In this document: piece after piece, positions 39,295 through 48,127 of the stretch | Numbering within the stretch: position 1 is the stretch's first letter | Layout of the letters: every line of letters begins with the position of its first letter | Program-made: the position numbers and the translations under genes | The notes under the pieces: generated by a model | What the model was told of the DNA's origin: nothing | Database searches by the model: none | Seen by the model: the letters and a program-made list of their open reading frames with translations, nothing else | From: Holosporales bacterium | Lineage (GTDB): Bacteria > Pseudomonadota > Alphaproteobacteria > RUG11792 | Direction of reading: 5' to 3' | NCBI GenBank assembly: GCA_031266135.1 | Contig: JAISBP010000023.1 | Coordinates: forward strand, 1 to 64,000 | Length of the DNA: 64,000 nucleotides

Positions 39295-39642
39295 ATGGGA
39301 AGCGATAATACAGCGAAAGCTATTTTGAGGAAAGTTAGAGTCAGCCCACAGAAGCTGAATATCGTGGCGTCGATGATACGTGGTATGCCCGTGCAGAAGG
39401 CAATGGATACGTTGCTCTATTCAAAGAAGAGGATTGCAAATGACGTCAGGAAGACGTTGAATTCCGCCGTTGCGAATGCCGAGAATAATCATGGATTAAA
39501 TCCTGATTCTTTGTATGTCAAGGAAGCGCACGTTGGGTATAGTATCAAGCTCCGTAGATTCCATCCGAGAGGAAGGGGAAGGGGAGGCGTCGTTATGAAG
39601 CCGTTTAGTCATCTTACAGTAATTGTCGAAGAGAGGGGTTGA
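39295..39642 (+). CDS. rplV: 50S ribosomal protein L22
   Basis: 115 residues; KVRVSPQKLNIVASMIRG start and the tunnel-lining loop of rRNA-binding residues KRFHPRGRGRG-like (here LRRFHPRGRGRGG). Two bases after rpsS. Confidence 0.97.
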   Translation: MGSDNTAKAILRKVRVSPQKLNIVASMIRGMPVQKAMDTLLYSKKRIANDVRKTLNSAVANAENNHGLNPDSLYVKEAHVGYSIKLRRFHPRGRGRGGVVMKPFSHLTVIVEERG

Positions 39643-39651
39643 GGATTTTTT

Positions 39652-40308
39652 ATGGGTCAAAAGGTTAATCCAGTCGGTCTAAGGTTAGGGATATTAAGGA
39701 CTTGGGAATCTAGATGGTTCTCCGAGAAGGATTATTCTGCGCTTTTGTTGAAGGATATCGAAATACGAAACTACATCAGGAAGCACTATAATTCAGCCGG
39801 GATTTCGAGGATCGTTATCGAGAGACCGGCGAAGAAGGCAATCATAGAGATTTATGCGGCGAGACCGGGTGTGCTAATCGGGAAAGGTGGAGCAGACCTG
39901 GAAAAGCTTAAGGCCAAGGTTTCGGCGCTGTCTGGAATGGCTGTCTCGATCAACGTAGTTGGAGTTAGAAAACCAGAGACCGATGCGTATTTGATCGCCG
40001 AAGGGATTGCCCATCAAATAGAGAAGAGGGTTTCATACAGACGTGCGATGAAACGTGCGATGCAATCTGCCATTAAGTTGGGGGCCGCTGGAATTAAGGT
40101 CAGTGTGGCGGGGAGGCTGAATGGAGCCGAGATCGCAAGGACTGAGTGGTACCGAGAGGGCAGAGTTCCACTGCATACTCTGCGTTCAGATGTTGATTTC
40201 AGTATTGGTGTAGCCAAGACGACGTACGGTATTTGCGGGATTAAGGTATGGATCTATAAGGGCGATTGCGAGATTGGAGATTTCTTATCGAGGGATAAGA
40301 AGGCATGA
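39652..40308 (+). CDS. rpsC: 30S ribosomal protein S3
   Basis: 218 residues; [14 protein letters not shown] start, KH-type [16 protein letters not shown] motif, and the mRNA-entry arginines. C-terminus somewhat short, ending soon after WIYKGD as in other alphaproteobacteria. Confidence 0.98.
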   Translation: MGQKVNPVGLRLGILRTWESRWFSEKDYSALLLKDIEIRNYIRKHYNSAGISRIVIERPAKKAIIEIYAARPGVLIGKGGADLEKLKAKVSALSGMAVSINVVGVRKPETDAYLIAEGIAHQIEKRVSYRRAMKRAMQSAIKLGAAGIKVSVAGRLNGAEIARTEWYREGRVPLHTLRSDVDFSIGVAKTTYGICGIKVWIYKGDCEIGDFLSRDKKA

Positions 40309-40329
40309 TGATTTGGAGAGGTATGTATT

Positions 40330-40740
40330 ATGTTGTCCCCTAAGCGAACTAAGTTTAGAAAAGCTTTTAAAGGGCGTCTTAAAGGGAATGCGACGTCTGG
40401 AATTGAGGTGAGTTTTGGCAGTTACGGCTTGAAGGCCGTTGAGCCGTGTAGGATCACGGCACGGCAGATCGAAGCTGCTAGAAGGGCGATTTCTAGATAT
40501 ATCAAGAGAGCGGGGCGCGTCTGGATACGGATCTTCCCTGATCTGCCGATTTCTAGAAAGCCAGCCGAAGTGCGTATGGGAAGCGGTAAGGGAGCGCCTG
40601 AGTTTTGGGCATGCAGGGTCTATCCCGGTAGAGTTATGTTTGAGCTGGATGGCGTTTCTGAGGAGACTGCTCAGGCTGCGTTCGAAATAGCTTCCACCAA
40701 ACTCCCGATTCGTACTAAGTTTGTTAAGCGTATTGTTTAG
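40330..40740 (+). CDS. rplP: 50S ribosomal protein L16
   Basis: 136 residues; [11 protein letters not shown] start, [26 protein letters not shown] and [18 protein letters not shown] present. Sits near the A-site tRNA elbow. Confidence 0.98.
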   Translation: MLSPKRTKFRKAFKGRLKGNATSGIEVSFGSYGLKAVEPCRITARQIEAARRAISRYIKRAGRVWIRIFPDLPISRKPAEVRMGSGKGAPEFWACRVYPGRVMFELDGVSEETAQAAFEIASTKLPIRTKFVKRIV

Positions 40741-40763
40741 TTTTTAGTGAGGGTGTATCGAGT

Positions 40764-40955
40764 ATGAAGTTTGTTGATCTGATACAGAAAGACGCTAAGG
40801 AGCTACTTCGGATGTGTAATGACATGAAGCGTGAGTATTTTAATTTACGAGTTTTATCGAAGGCTACTCAGGAGGTTAAGACATCCGGTATTCGCACTTG
40901 CAAGAAGAATATAGCTAGAGTAAAAACTAGATTAAGTCAGTTAAAGAATAGATAG
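40764..40955 (+). CDS. rpmC: 50S ribosomal protein L29
   Basis: 63 residues, two-helix protein with [17 protein letters not shown] and the C-terminal [10 protein letters not shown]. More diverged than its neighbours but identified by position between rplP and rpsQ. Confidence 0.93.
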   Translation: MKFVDLIQKDAKELLRMCNDMKREYFNLRVLSKATQEVKTSGIRTCKKNIARVKTRLSQLKNR

Positions 40956-40966
40956 GAGAAATAGAT

Positions 40967-41221
40967 ATGCCTCGTCGGACATTGCAGGGTATTGTTGTTA
41001 GTAATAAATGTGATAAGACTGTTTCGGTCAGAGTAGAGAATCGTGTCATGCACCCTATATATAAGAAATACGTAAAGCTACATAAGAAATATATGGCGCA
41101 TGATGAGAATAATTCTTATAAGATAGGTGATATTGTTAAAATTATAGAATCTCGCCCGATTTCGAAGATGAAGAAATGGGTTGTGGATTCGAAGATTGTG
41201 CATGGAGGCGGAGGATTATGA
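40967..41221 (+). CDS. rpsQ: 30S ribosomal protein S17
   Basis: 84 residues; [22 protein letters not shown] start and [27 protein letters not shown]. Its TGA overlaps the rplN start (ATGA). Confidence 0.97.
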   Translation: MPRRTLQGIVVSNKCDKTVSVRVENRVMHPIYKKYVKLHKKYMAHDENNSYKIGDIVKIIESRPISKMKKWVVDSKIVHGGGGL

Positions 41222-41586
41222 TTCAGGCTGAATCTCGAATGAGCGTTGCCGATAATTCTGGAGCGAAGGAGGTGCTGTGTATTAAGGTCCTCGGTGGATC
41301 TAAGAGACGGTACGCCGGTGTGGGTGATGTCATCGTCGTCTCCATAAAGAGTGCGATCCCGAGAGGGAAAGTGAAGAAGGGAGATATCCATAAGGCCGTC
41401 ATCGTCAGGACGAAGCATCCGGTTAGACGGAGTGATGGTATGCAGATTGCCTTCGATAGGAATGCGGTGGTTCTGATCGATAAGCAGGGGGAGCCGATAG
41501 GGAGCCGTATATTCGGTCCGGTGACGAGGGAATTGAGATCAGCCGGATATATGAAGATCATCTCACTGGCTCCGGAGGTTTTATAA
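41218..41586 (+). CDS. rplN: 50S ribosomal protein L14
   Basis: 122 residues from ATG 41218; [18 protein letters not shown] start is the family N-terminus, so the longer frame from 41176 is rejected. Ends with [26 protein letters not shown]. Confidence 0.98.
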   Translation: MIQAESRMSVADNSGAKEVLCIKVLGGSKRRYAGVGDVIVVSIKSAIPRGKVKKGDIHKAVIVRTKHPVRRSDGMQIAFDRNAVVLIDKQGEPIGSRIFGPVTRELRSAGYMKIISLAPEVL

Positions 41587-41588
41587 TT

Positions 41589-41909
41589 ATGACTCAGCCA
41601 AAATTTAAGATTAAAAGGGGCGACTTGGTGCAGGTTATCACCGGGAAGAACAGGGGCGCCAAGGGCGTTGTGAAGCAAGTTTTCCTTGACAAGGCAAAGG
41701 TTATTGTCGAAAATGTCAACGTCGTCGTAAGGAATGTGAAGCCGGATTACATGCATCCGCAAGGATCTTACAAGAAAGAGATGCCGATACATATTTCGAA
41801 TGTATCGCTCATTGATTCGTCGACTGGCCTGTTGTCCAAGGTTGGGTATAAGATTAAAGACGACGGGAGCAAGGTGCGTTACTTCAAGAAGTCTGGAAGT
41901 ATTTTGTAG
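41589..41909 (+). CDS. rplX: 50S ribosomal protein L24
   Basis: 106 residues; KOW motif in KRGDLVQVITGKNRGAKGVV and NVVVRNVKPD. Two bases after rplN. Confidence 0.97.
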   Translation: MTQPKFKIKRGDLVQVITGKNRGAKGVVKQVFLDKAKVIVENVNVVVRNVKPDYMHPQGSYKKEMPIHISNVSLIDSSTGLLSKVGYKIKDDGSKVRYFKKSGSIL

Positions 41910-41917
41910 GGATTGAT

Positions 41918-42457
41918 ATGAGTTACTCAAAGGATAGATACTTTTCTGATGTAAAGCACTCGTTGAAGAAGGAGCTTAGCCTTTCAAATGATTTTACTAT
42001 TCCGAAATTGGATAAGATAGTTTTGAATTGCACGTCTTCTGATGCGGCGCAGGATAGTAAGGTAATGCAGGCTATGTTCGATGAATTGATGGCTATAGCC
42101 GGTCAGAGGCCCGTGATTACTAAAGCGAAAAGATCGATCGCTGGATTTAAATTGAGGGAAGGTGTGAAGCTCGGTGCGAAGGTGACCTTGCGCCGGGATA
42201 GGATGTATGAGTTCGTTGATAGACTGGTGTATATCGCTCTTCCTAAGGTCAGAGATTTCAGGGGACTGTCTAGCCGAGGTCTTGATGGGCATGGGAATTT
42301 TTCGATGGGAATTAAGGAGCAAATAGTTTTCCCCGAGATAAATTATGATAGAATTGATAAGATTCGTGGATTTGATATTACGGTTTGTACGACGGCACGA
42401 GATGATAAGTCTGCCCTGGCTTTATTGAAGGGCTTAAAATTTCCATTTACGAGTTGA
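41918..42457 (+). CDS. rplE: 50S ribosomal protein L5
   Basis: 179 residues; KLDKIVLNC, GQRPVITKAKRSIAGFKLREG and GRGNFSMGIKEQIVFPEI-like segment (here GHGNFSMGIKEQIVFPEI). Binds 5S rRNA. Confidence 0.98.
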   Translation: MSYSKDRYFSDVKHSLKKELSLSNDFTIPKLDKIVLNCTSSDAAQDSKVMQAMFDELMAIAGQRPVITKAKRSIAGFKLREGVKLGAKVTLRRDRMYEFVDRLVYIALPKVRDFRGLSSRGLDGHGNFSMGIKEQIVFPEINYDRIDKIRGFDITVCTTARDDKSALALLKGLKFPFTS

Positions 42458-42466
42458 AGGGATAGT

Positions 42467-42772
42467 ATGGCGAAGAAGAGTTCGGTAGAGACAAATAATA
42501 GAAGGAAGCGGATGTCGGCCAGCAAGTTGGCTACCCGTAATTCTTTAAAGAAATTAATACGGAGTAAGGATTTGCCGCTCTCTGAAAGGGTGAAGGCCGT
42601 TCATAAGCTAGCCGAAATGCCGAGGAATTCATCGAGTGTTAGGATTAGAAACAGATGTGCGCTGACCGGGAGGGCACGTGGATATTATAGAAAGTTTGGA
42701 ATGTCTAGGATAATGCTGAGATCATTGGCGTCTGAGGGATTCTTACCGGGCGTGGTTAAGGCTAGTTGGTAG
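42467..42772 (+). CDS. rpsN: 30S ribosomal protein S14
   Basis: 101 residues, zinc-free long form; C-terminal [22 protein letters not shown]-like signature is intact with the first Cys retained only once. Between rplE and rpsH as usual. Confidence 0.97.
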   Translation: MAKKSSVETNNRRKRMSASKLATRNSLKKLIRSKDLPLSERVKAVHKLAEMPRNSSSVRIRNRCALTGRARGYYRKFGMSRIMLRSLASEGFLPGVVKASW

Positions 42773-42784
42773 AGGGTATATTTA

Positions 42785-43186
42785 ATGAGTATTGTTGATT
42801 CAATTAGTGATCTGATTACGAGGATTAGGAACGCACAGATGGCGCAGAAGCGCACGGTTGATTCCCCGATGTCAAGGGGCCGTGAGGATGTTCTGAAGGT
42901 GCTTTTGAATGAAGGATATATAAGGGGGTATTCCATATTAGACTGTCCTGAAACTGGATTTAAGAAATTGCATATTGAGTTGAAGTATTTTGAAGGAAAG
43001 CCCGTTATTTACGAGATAAAGAGGATATCGAAGCCCGGGAGGAGGGTGTATTCTTCGATCAAGGATTTGCCTTTCATAAAGAATGGATTGGGCATCAATA
43101 TCCTCTCGACGAATAGGGGGGTTATGTCCGATGTTGAAGCGAGGAAGTGCTCCATCGGAGGAGAGGTTATATGTTCTGTTTTCTAA
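42785..43186 (+). CDS. rpsH: 30S ribosomal protein S8
   Basis: 133 residues; SISDLITRIRNAQMA start and GLGINILSTNRGVMSDVEAR end. S8 controls the spc operon in E. coli by binding mRNA at rplE. Confidence 0.98.
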   Translation: MSIVDSISDLITRIRNAQMAQKRTVDSPMSRGREDVLKVLLNEGYIRGYSILDCPETGFKKLHIELKYFEGKPVIYEIKRISKPGRRVYSSIKDLPFIKNGLGINILSTNRGVMSDVEARKCSIGGEVICSVF

Positions 43187-43198
43187 GGGAAGGGGAAG

Positions 43199-43732
43199 AT
43201 GTCTAGAGTCGGTAAGCATAGTATCCAGGTTCCGGCCGGTGTAAATGTGGCCCTGAATGGGAATACTCTTTCCATTAAGAAGGGCAGCATCGAGGAGATT
43301 TATAATATTCCTGGATGCCTGAAGGTAGAGAATACCAGCGATGGGATTTTATTGACGCCTCTGGATTCGGCGCAGTCTACTCGAGCTCTTTGGGGAACAT
43401 CTCAGCGGAACGTGAAGAACATAGTCACTGGATTGGATACCGGCTTCAAGATTGAGCTGGAGATGGTCGGTGTTGGATATAAGGCGGCCGTGAGTGGAAA
43501 GAGGCTCACGATGCAGCTGGGATACAGCCATGATATAACCTTCGATATTCCGGATGGAATTTCGATTAATTGTACGAAGCCGACGACGATCGTCGTATCC
43601 GGCCACAACAAAAAGCAGGTCGGTGACATAGCGGCGGTGTTGAGGTGCTATAGGAAGCCTGAGCCATATAAGGGGAAGGGCGTCATAAGAGTCGGCGAGT
43701 TTGTATATAGAAAAGAGGGGAAGAAGAAGTAA
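43199..43732 (+). CDS. rplF: 50S ribosomal protein L6
   Basis: 177 residues; MSRVGKHSIQVPAGVNV start and the C-terminal KPEPYKGKGVI-K/R-V signature. 12 bp after rpsH. Confidence 0.98.
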   Translation: MSRVGKHSIQVPAGVNVALNGNTLSIKKGSIEEIYNIPGCLKVENTSDGILLTPLDSAQSTRALWGTSQRNVKNIVTGLDTGFKIELEMVGVGYKAAVSGKRLTMQLGYSHDITFDIPDGISINCTKPTTIVVSGHNKKQVGDIAAVLRCYRKPEPYKGKGVIRVGEFVYRKEGKKK

Positions 43733-43733
43733 T

Positions 43734-44096
43734 ATGAAGACATCAGATCAATTGAGGCAGATACGTAAATCTAGGCAGCGCTTTAAGATCTCGAAGACGA
43801 TCAATGGTAGATGTAGGCTTCTTATCCACAGAACCAATAATAACATGTACGCGCAGATATTGGACGAGGCCGGAGATAAGACGGTTGTCCACGTCTCTAC
43901 GTTATCCAAGGAAGTGAAAGAGGGTATCAAGAATGGTGGTAACAAGGATGCGGCGGCGCTGGTTGGGAAAGTAATTGCGTTGAAGGCTAAAGAAAAGAAC
44001 ATTACTGATGTTGTTTTTGATAGATCTGGATTTTTATATCATGGAAGAGTGAAGGTATTGGCAGATAGTGCCAGAGAAAACGGATTGAATTTTTAA
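43734..44096 (+). CDS. rplR: 50S ribosomal protein L18
   Basis: 120 residues from ATG 43734; the longer frame from 43701 lies inside rplF. SRQRFKISKTINGRCRLLI and FDRSGFLYHGRVKVLADSARENGL fit the family. A TTATCCACA inside it is coding sequence, not an origin signal. Confidence 0.97.
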   Translation: MKTSDQLRQIRKSRQRFKISKTINGRCRLLIHRTNNNMYAQILDEAGDKTVVHVSTLSKEVKEGIKNGGNKDAAALVGKVIALKAKEKNITDVVFDRSGFLYHGRVKVLADSARENGLNF

Positions 44097-44114
44097 CGGT
44101 TAGGGTAGATTTTT

Positions 44115-44699
44115 ATGGTTCGAGCGAACGAGGGTAAAAAAGGCGCTGAAGCCCAGGAGCATTTAATCGAGAAATTGGTTAGTGTTCGGAGGGTCACGAA
44201 GGTCGTTAAGGGTGGTAAGAATATGCGCTTCTCCGCATTGGTTGTTGTTGGTGACGGAAAGGGACGCGTTGGATACGCATCCGCGAAGGCCCGTGAGGTT
44301 CCTGACGCCGTGAAGAAGGCCAGTGAGAAGGCCAAGAGGGCCATGATCAGAATATCATTGAAAGAGGGCCGTACGATTCGTCACGATGCTTCGGCTAGGG
44401 TCGGTGCTGGGCACGTCTTCTTGAGGATGGCGCCTTCCGGAACGGGGGTCATCGCTGGAGGACCAATGAGGGCCGTTTTCGAGGCGCTGGGAGTTCAGGA
44501 TATAGTTAGCAAGTCTGTTGGATCTGGGAATTACCATAACATGGTACGGGCCACGTTCGTTGCCCTTCGCGGTATCACGCATCCCAAATTGATAGCAGCG
44601 AAGCTCGATAAAAAGCTCCCCGAGATTCTTGGCAGAAGAAGTGCGGGGCATAAGGTGAACTCTGATGCTGGTATTGAAGATGCTGGAGGTGCCGTATGA
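44115..44699 (+). CDS. rpsE: 30S ribosomal protein S5
   Basis: 194 residues; EKLVSVRRVTKVVKGGKNMRF and VGDGKGRVGYASAKAREVPDAV are the double-stranded RNA-binding-like domain; the second half is complete. Overlaps the rpmD start by 4 bp (ATGA). Confidence 0.98.
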   Translation: MVRANEGKKGAEAQEHLIEKLVSVRRVTKVVKGGKNMRFSALVVVGDGKGRVGYASAKAREVPDAVKKASEKAKRAMIRISLKEGRTIRHDASARVGAGHVFLRMAPSGTGVIAGGPMRAVFEALGVQDIVSKSVGSGNYHNMVRATFVALRGITHPKLIAAKLDKKLPEILGRRSAGHKVNSDAGIEDAGGAV

Positions 44700-45010
44700 A
44701 AGATAAGAAAATTGGATCCCTTCCGAGATCTTCAGAATCAGAATTATTGGAAGGAAAGACGGAGCGCAGAGCCGCAGTGTACTCTAATGTACATGAGGAT
44801 TCGAGCACCGGGTTGACGCGCCAAGAAGCTGATTGTGGAGGATCTATCAGAGTTAGGCAGATTGGTAGTCCTATAAGACGATGCAAAAAGCAATCTCTGC
44901 ACCTGAAGTCATTGGGGCTGAGAGGTATCGGCTCCGAGAGGGAGCTCATTGCTACCAATTCGATTTTGGGCCTCGTTGCAAAGGTCAGGCATCTCGTTAA
45001 GATTGTGTAG
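44696..45010 (+). CDS. rpmD: 50S ribosomal protein L30 with an in-frame N-terminal palindromic-element insertion
   Basis: L30 is normally about 60 residues; this one has 104. The last 56 residues (SIRVRQIGSPIRR, LGLRGIGSERELI, LVAKVRHLVKIV) are a complete L30 and include its first strand. Between the initiator and this core are about 42 extra residues (GSLPRSSESELLEG, RRAAVYSNVHEDSSTG), translated from the repeat also found in adk. The frame, the overlap with rpsE and the spacing to rplO are normal, so the insert appears tolerated as an N-terminal extension. Whether it is kept on the ribosome or removed is unknown. Confidence 0.92.
   Translation: MKDKKIGSLPRSSESELLEGKTERRAAVYSNVHEDSSTGLTRQEADCGGSIRVRQIGSPIRRCKKQSLHLKSLGLRGIGSERELIATNSILGLVAKVRHLVKIV
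44715..44838 (+). repeat. RPE1-like palindromic element inside rpmD
   Basis: Shares ordered blocks with the adk copy: CTTCAGAATCAGA, TTGGAAGGAAAGACGGAG (cf. ATGGAAGGAGACGCGGAA), an identical AGAGCCGCAGTGTACT, then TTCGAGCACCGG-GACGCGCC (cf. TTCGAGTACCGG-GACGCCCC). A hairpin can form between TGTAC (44778-44782) and GTACA (44789-44793). Boundaries are approximate. Confidence 0.85.
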
Positions 45011-45017
45011 GTGAAAT

Positions 45018-45485
45018 ATGGCTGATGAATTGAAGTTAAATAATATCCGTGATAATAACAAGGCTAGAGGTAAGATAAAATTGCTCGGAAGAGGGATTGG
45101 GTCTGGTCTCGGCAAGACATCCGGAAGGGGAGGGAAGGGCCAGACCGCCAGATCAGGTGTGAGCATCAATGGCTTCGAGGGAGGCCAGACCCCATTGCAT
45201 CGTAGACTCCCCAAGAGGGGGTTCGTCAATATTCATCGGCAAGAGCTATATGAATTGGATTTTTTTAAGATATCTAGATTGAAGAAGAAGGGGCTCCTCG
45301 ATGATGGAGCCGTTATCGATAGGGATTTTTTGATAAATATTGGATATATGCGTGCTCATATAAGTGGCGTCTCCCTGATTGCGAATGGGAAGATTGATTT
45401 CCCGGCTAAGGTGGCCGTGACAAGAGCTAGCAGTAAGGCAAAAGAAATGTTGGCCGTGGCCGGCGGTACGTTGACACTAGAGTAG
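45018..45485 (+). CDS. rplO: 50S ribosomal protein L15
   Basis: 155 residues; RGIGSGLGKTSGRGGKGQTARSG glycine-rich start and FEGGQTPLHRRLPKRGF. C-terminal VTRASSKAKEMLAVAGG. 7 bp after rpmD. Confidence 0.98.
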   Translation: MADELKLNNIRDNNKARGKIKLLGRGIGSGLGKTSGRGGKGQTARSGVSINGFEGGQTPLHRRLPKRGFVNIHRQELYELDFFKISRLKKKGLLDDGAVIDRDFLINIGYMRAHISGVSLIANGKIDFPAKVAVTRASSKAKEMLAVAGGTLTLE

Positions 45486-45512
45486 GGGACCATAGAGTAA
45501 GGATATGACTGC

Positions 45513-46856
45513 ATGGCATCACCGATAGAACATCTCGCTAAGAACTTTAACTTCTCTTCCTTCAAGAAGGCTGAGGACTTAAAGAAGCGTATTTGGTTTA
45601 CGATTTTCATACTGATTATTTATCGTTTTGGAACTTATATTCCATTACCGAATATTAATCCAGAGGTTGTAGCTGAGTTCACCAGGAGTCATGCTGGCGG
45701 ACTCCTCGGCGTCTTGGACTTGTTTTCTGGAGGAGCCATCGGTCGTATGACCGTGTTCTCCTTGAATATTATGCCGTATATATCGGCGAGTATCATAGTT
45801 CAGCTTTTGACATCGATGTCGCCACAGCTGGAGGCCCTTAAGAAAGAGGGAGAACCCGGAAAGAGGAAGATAAATCAATATACTAGGTATGGCACGGTCG
45901 CACTGGCACTGGCACAGGGATACGGCATTTCCGTTGGCCTGGAGAGGATCATGGGGCAGGCTGGTTGTGCGGTCCTTGATCCTGGTATGTTGTTCAGATT
46001 CACGACGATGACGAGTCTCACCGGGGGGACTCTCTTTATAATGTGGCTGGGTGAGCAGATATCTTCCAGGGGGCTCGGGAATGGGTCGTCTATGATAATA
46101 TATTCTGGAATCGTGGCGAATCTCCCGAGTTCACTGTTCAATACCTTCGCCATGGGGAAGCAGGGGACTATTTCCGTGATGGCACTGCTCGGTCTGCTCA
46201 TCATGGTCGTGAGCGTGATATCATTCATAGTCTTCATGGAGAAGGCCAATCGACGGATTCCGATACAGTATCCCAAGAGGCAGACCATGGCCAATATGCC
46301 GGCTCAGCAGCAGAATTCTCATCTTCCTTTGAAATTGAACAACGCCGGGGTTATTCCACCAATTTTCGCATCGTCTATTTTGCTTTTACCGATGACGATA
46401 TTCAGCTTCGGGACTTTCGAGCCTGATTCTGTGCTGGGGACGATCTCCAGACTCTTTAATCATGGGCAGCCGCTGTATCTTGCATTCTTCGCGATGGCCA
46501 TAATATTCTTCGCATTTTTCTATACGGCGATTATGTTTAATCCTAAGGATACGGCGGATAATCTGAAGAAATCCGGAAGTTACATTCCGGGCATACGACC
46601 TGGTGATGCGACGGCCGAATATATAGACTCCATCCTCCTGAAGCTCACGACGATAGGGGCCGTGTATTTAGGTATAATATGCTTACTCCCTGAGTTGCTT
46701 TTGATGAAGATTTCACTGCCATTCTATTTTGGTGGCACTAGTCTGTTGATCGTGGTAAACGTCTCGATAGATACTGTCGCTCAATTCCAATCTCATTTAA
46801 TAGCTCAGCAATATGAGGGATTGTTTAAGAAGGGAAGGAGTAAGGGGCTTATATGA
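45513..46856 (+). CDS. secY: preprotein translocase subunit SecY
   Basis: The protein-conducting channel, 447 residues and ten membrane helices. Plug and lateral gate segments: YRFGTYIPLPNI, GGAIGRMTVFSLNIMPYISASI, YPKRQTMANMPAQQQNSHLPLKLN and FYFGGTSLLIVVNVSIDTVAQ. Its stop overlaps adk by 4 bp. With TatC, SurA, BamE and FtsY it provides the export route used by the many signal-peptide proteins in the window. Confidence 0.98.
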   Translation: MASPIEHLAKNFNFSSFKKAEDLKKRIWFTIFILIIYRFGTYIPLPNINPEVVAEFTRSHAGGLLGVLDLFSGGAIGRMTVFSLNIMPYISASIIVQLLTSMSPQLEALKKEGEPGKRKINQYTRYGTVALALAQGYGISVGLERIMGQAGCAVLDPGMLFRFTTMTSLTGGTLFIMWLGEQISSRGLGNGSSMIIYSGIVANLPSSLFNTFAMGKQGTISVMALLGLLIMVVSVISFIVFMEKANRRIPIQYPKRQTMANMPAQQQNSHLPLKLNNAGVIPPIFASSILLLPMTIFSFGTFEPDSVLGTISRLFNHGQPLYLAFFAMAIIFFAFFYTAIMFNPKDTADNLKKSGSYIPGIRPGDATAEYIDSILLKLTTIGAVYLGIICLLPELLLMKISLPFYFGGTSLLIVVNVSIDTVAQFQSHLIAQQYEGLFKKGRSKGLI

Positions 46857-47722
46857 TTGAGTCTGTGAGTCATAGCTTATGGACCGTCTTTTTGGGAGTC
46901 CCTGGTTGCGGTAAGGGTACTCAAGCCAGTTTCTTGGCTGCGAAATACGGGTTCTCAGTGATTTCTGTCGGTGAGATACTAAGGAAGAACAGAGATAAGG
47001 TCATAACTAATGATGGTATGACTATAGGCTCACTAATCAAAGACGGGAATTTACTACCGGATGAAGTTGTGGTTGGATGCGTTCGAGATGAGATGAACAG
47101 GGCTGATGCTTTTTCAGAACCTGGAATTTTACATCCCGATAGATCTTTTTCAAAACCTTCAGAATCAGATCTTATGGAAGGAGACGCGGAACACAGAGCC
47201 GCAGTGTACTTGAGTGTACACCAAGGAGATGAATATAAGTATTCGAGTACCGGATCGACGCCCCAGAAGAATGATTATGAAGCGTTTGGGAAGAGGTCTA
47301 TTATATTTGATGGGTTTCCTCGGACACTTGGCCAGGCCAAAGCGTTGGCTGTTCTTTTGGACGAGATTGGGCTGAAGGATGGGTATGTTTTGAACTTCTC
47401 TGTTAGTGACGATTTAATTTCAAAGAGAATTCTCGGTAGATATACGTGTAAGAAGTGTGGTAAGATATACAACGATTTTTTCTTGAATCCAGAGATCGGT
47501 GGCGTGTGTGACGTTTGTGGACATAAGGAATTCGATCGAAGGAGCGATGATAACGAGGTTTCGTTGAAGAAGAGGTTGCTCGAATATCGCGAGAAGACGG
47601 AGATTTTAATTGATTATTATCAGGAGCTCGGTGTCTTGTATAATATAGATGCAGCCGCGTCTTTTGATAACGTAAGTGCGGATGTAGTGAGTATTCTAGG
47701 CTTAAGTAAGGAGGAGAAATAA
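46853..47722 (+). CDS. adk: adenylate kinase with an in-frame palindromic-element insertion
   Basis: ATP + AMP to 2 ADP. P-loop GVPGCGKGTQASFL, SVGEILR, then the conserved FDGFPRTLGQA, and a four-cysteine zinc LID (CKKCGKIYND...CDVCGHKEFDRRSDD) ahead of the final helix. It has 289 residues against the usual 190-220. About 50 extra residues lie between VVGCVRDEMNRADAF and SIIFDGFPRT (roughly residues 90-142), matching the insert in rpmD. This is before a core strand, after the NMP-binding helix, a surface loop in known structures. All catalytic segments remain, so activity is likely kept. Confidence 0.93.
   Translation: MIESVSHSLWTVFLGVPGCGKGTQASFLAAKYGFSVISVGEILRKNRDKVITNDGMTIGSLIKDGNLLPDEVVVGCVRDEMNRADAFSEPGILHPDRSFSKPSESDLMEGDAEHRAAVYLSVHQGDEYKYSSTGSTPQKNDYEAFGKRSIIFDGFPRTLGQAKALAVLLDEIGLKDGYVLNFSVSDDLISKRILGRYTCKKCGKIYNDFFLNPEIGGVCDVCGHKEFDRRSDDNEVSLKKRLLEYREKTEILIDYYQELGVLYNIDAAASFDNVSADVVSILGLSKEEK
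47130..47270 (+). repeat. RPE1-like palindromic element inside adk
   Basis: Matches the rpmD copy and the reversed intergenic copy at 17708-17815. Encodes KPSESDLMEG, HRAAVYLSVHQ and SSTGSTPQK in the reading frame of adk. A perfect 6-bp hairpin (GTGTAC 47204-47209, GTACAC 47216-47221) with loop TTGAGT lies in the middle. Boundaries are approximate. Confidence 0.85.
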
Positions 47723-47725
47723 GTA

Positions 47726-48103
47726 GTGGCTCGTATTGCTGGTGTTAACATTCCAACTCAGAAGAGGGTCGTGGTCGGATTGACGTATATATTTGGCATA
47801 GGTTCTTATCACGCGAGATGTATCGTTGAGAAGGCAGAGATTCCCCTTAAGAAGAGGGTTTTTGATTTGACGGACTCTGAGATCTTGAAGATTAGAGAGA
47901 TTATAGATAGGGATTATAAGGTTGAAGGTGATCTACGTCGTCAGATATCCATGAACATCAAGAGGATCACTGATCTCGGATGCTACAGAGGATTGAGGCA
48001 TAGGAAGGGTCTGCCTGTTCGAGGACAAAGGACCCATACGAATGCGAGGACTAGGAAGGGTAAGGCTATCCCGATTGCCGGAAAGAAGATAGCTACTAGG
48101 TAA
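47726..48103 (+). CDS. rpsM: 30S ribosomal protein S13
   Basis: 125 residues with a GTG start; [25 protein letters not shown] and [25 protein letters not shown]. rpmJ (L36), placed here in many bacteria, is absent, as in other alphaproteobacteria. Confidence 0.98.
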   Translation: MARIAGVNIPTQKRVVVGLTYIFGIGSYHARCIVEKAEIPLKKRVFDLTDSEILKIREIIDRDYKVEGDLRRQISMNIKRITDLGCYRGLRHRKGLPVRGQRTHTNARTRKGKAIPIAGKKIATR

Positions 48104-48127
48104 TTTTTTTATTGTTTAGGGAGATGT

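Noticed and set aside
43825-43845. DnaA-box-like TTATCCACA in rplR (and another in tyrS near 23940)
   Set aside because: Coding sequence; isolated boxes of nine bases are expected by chance.
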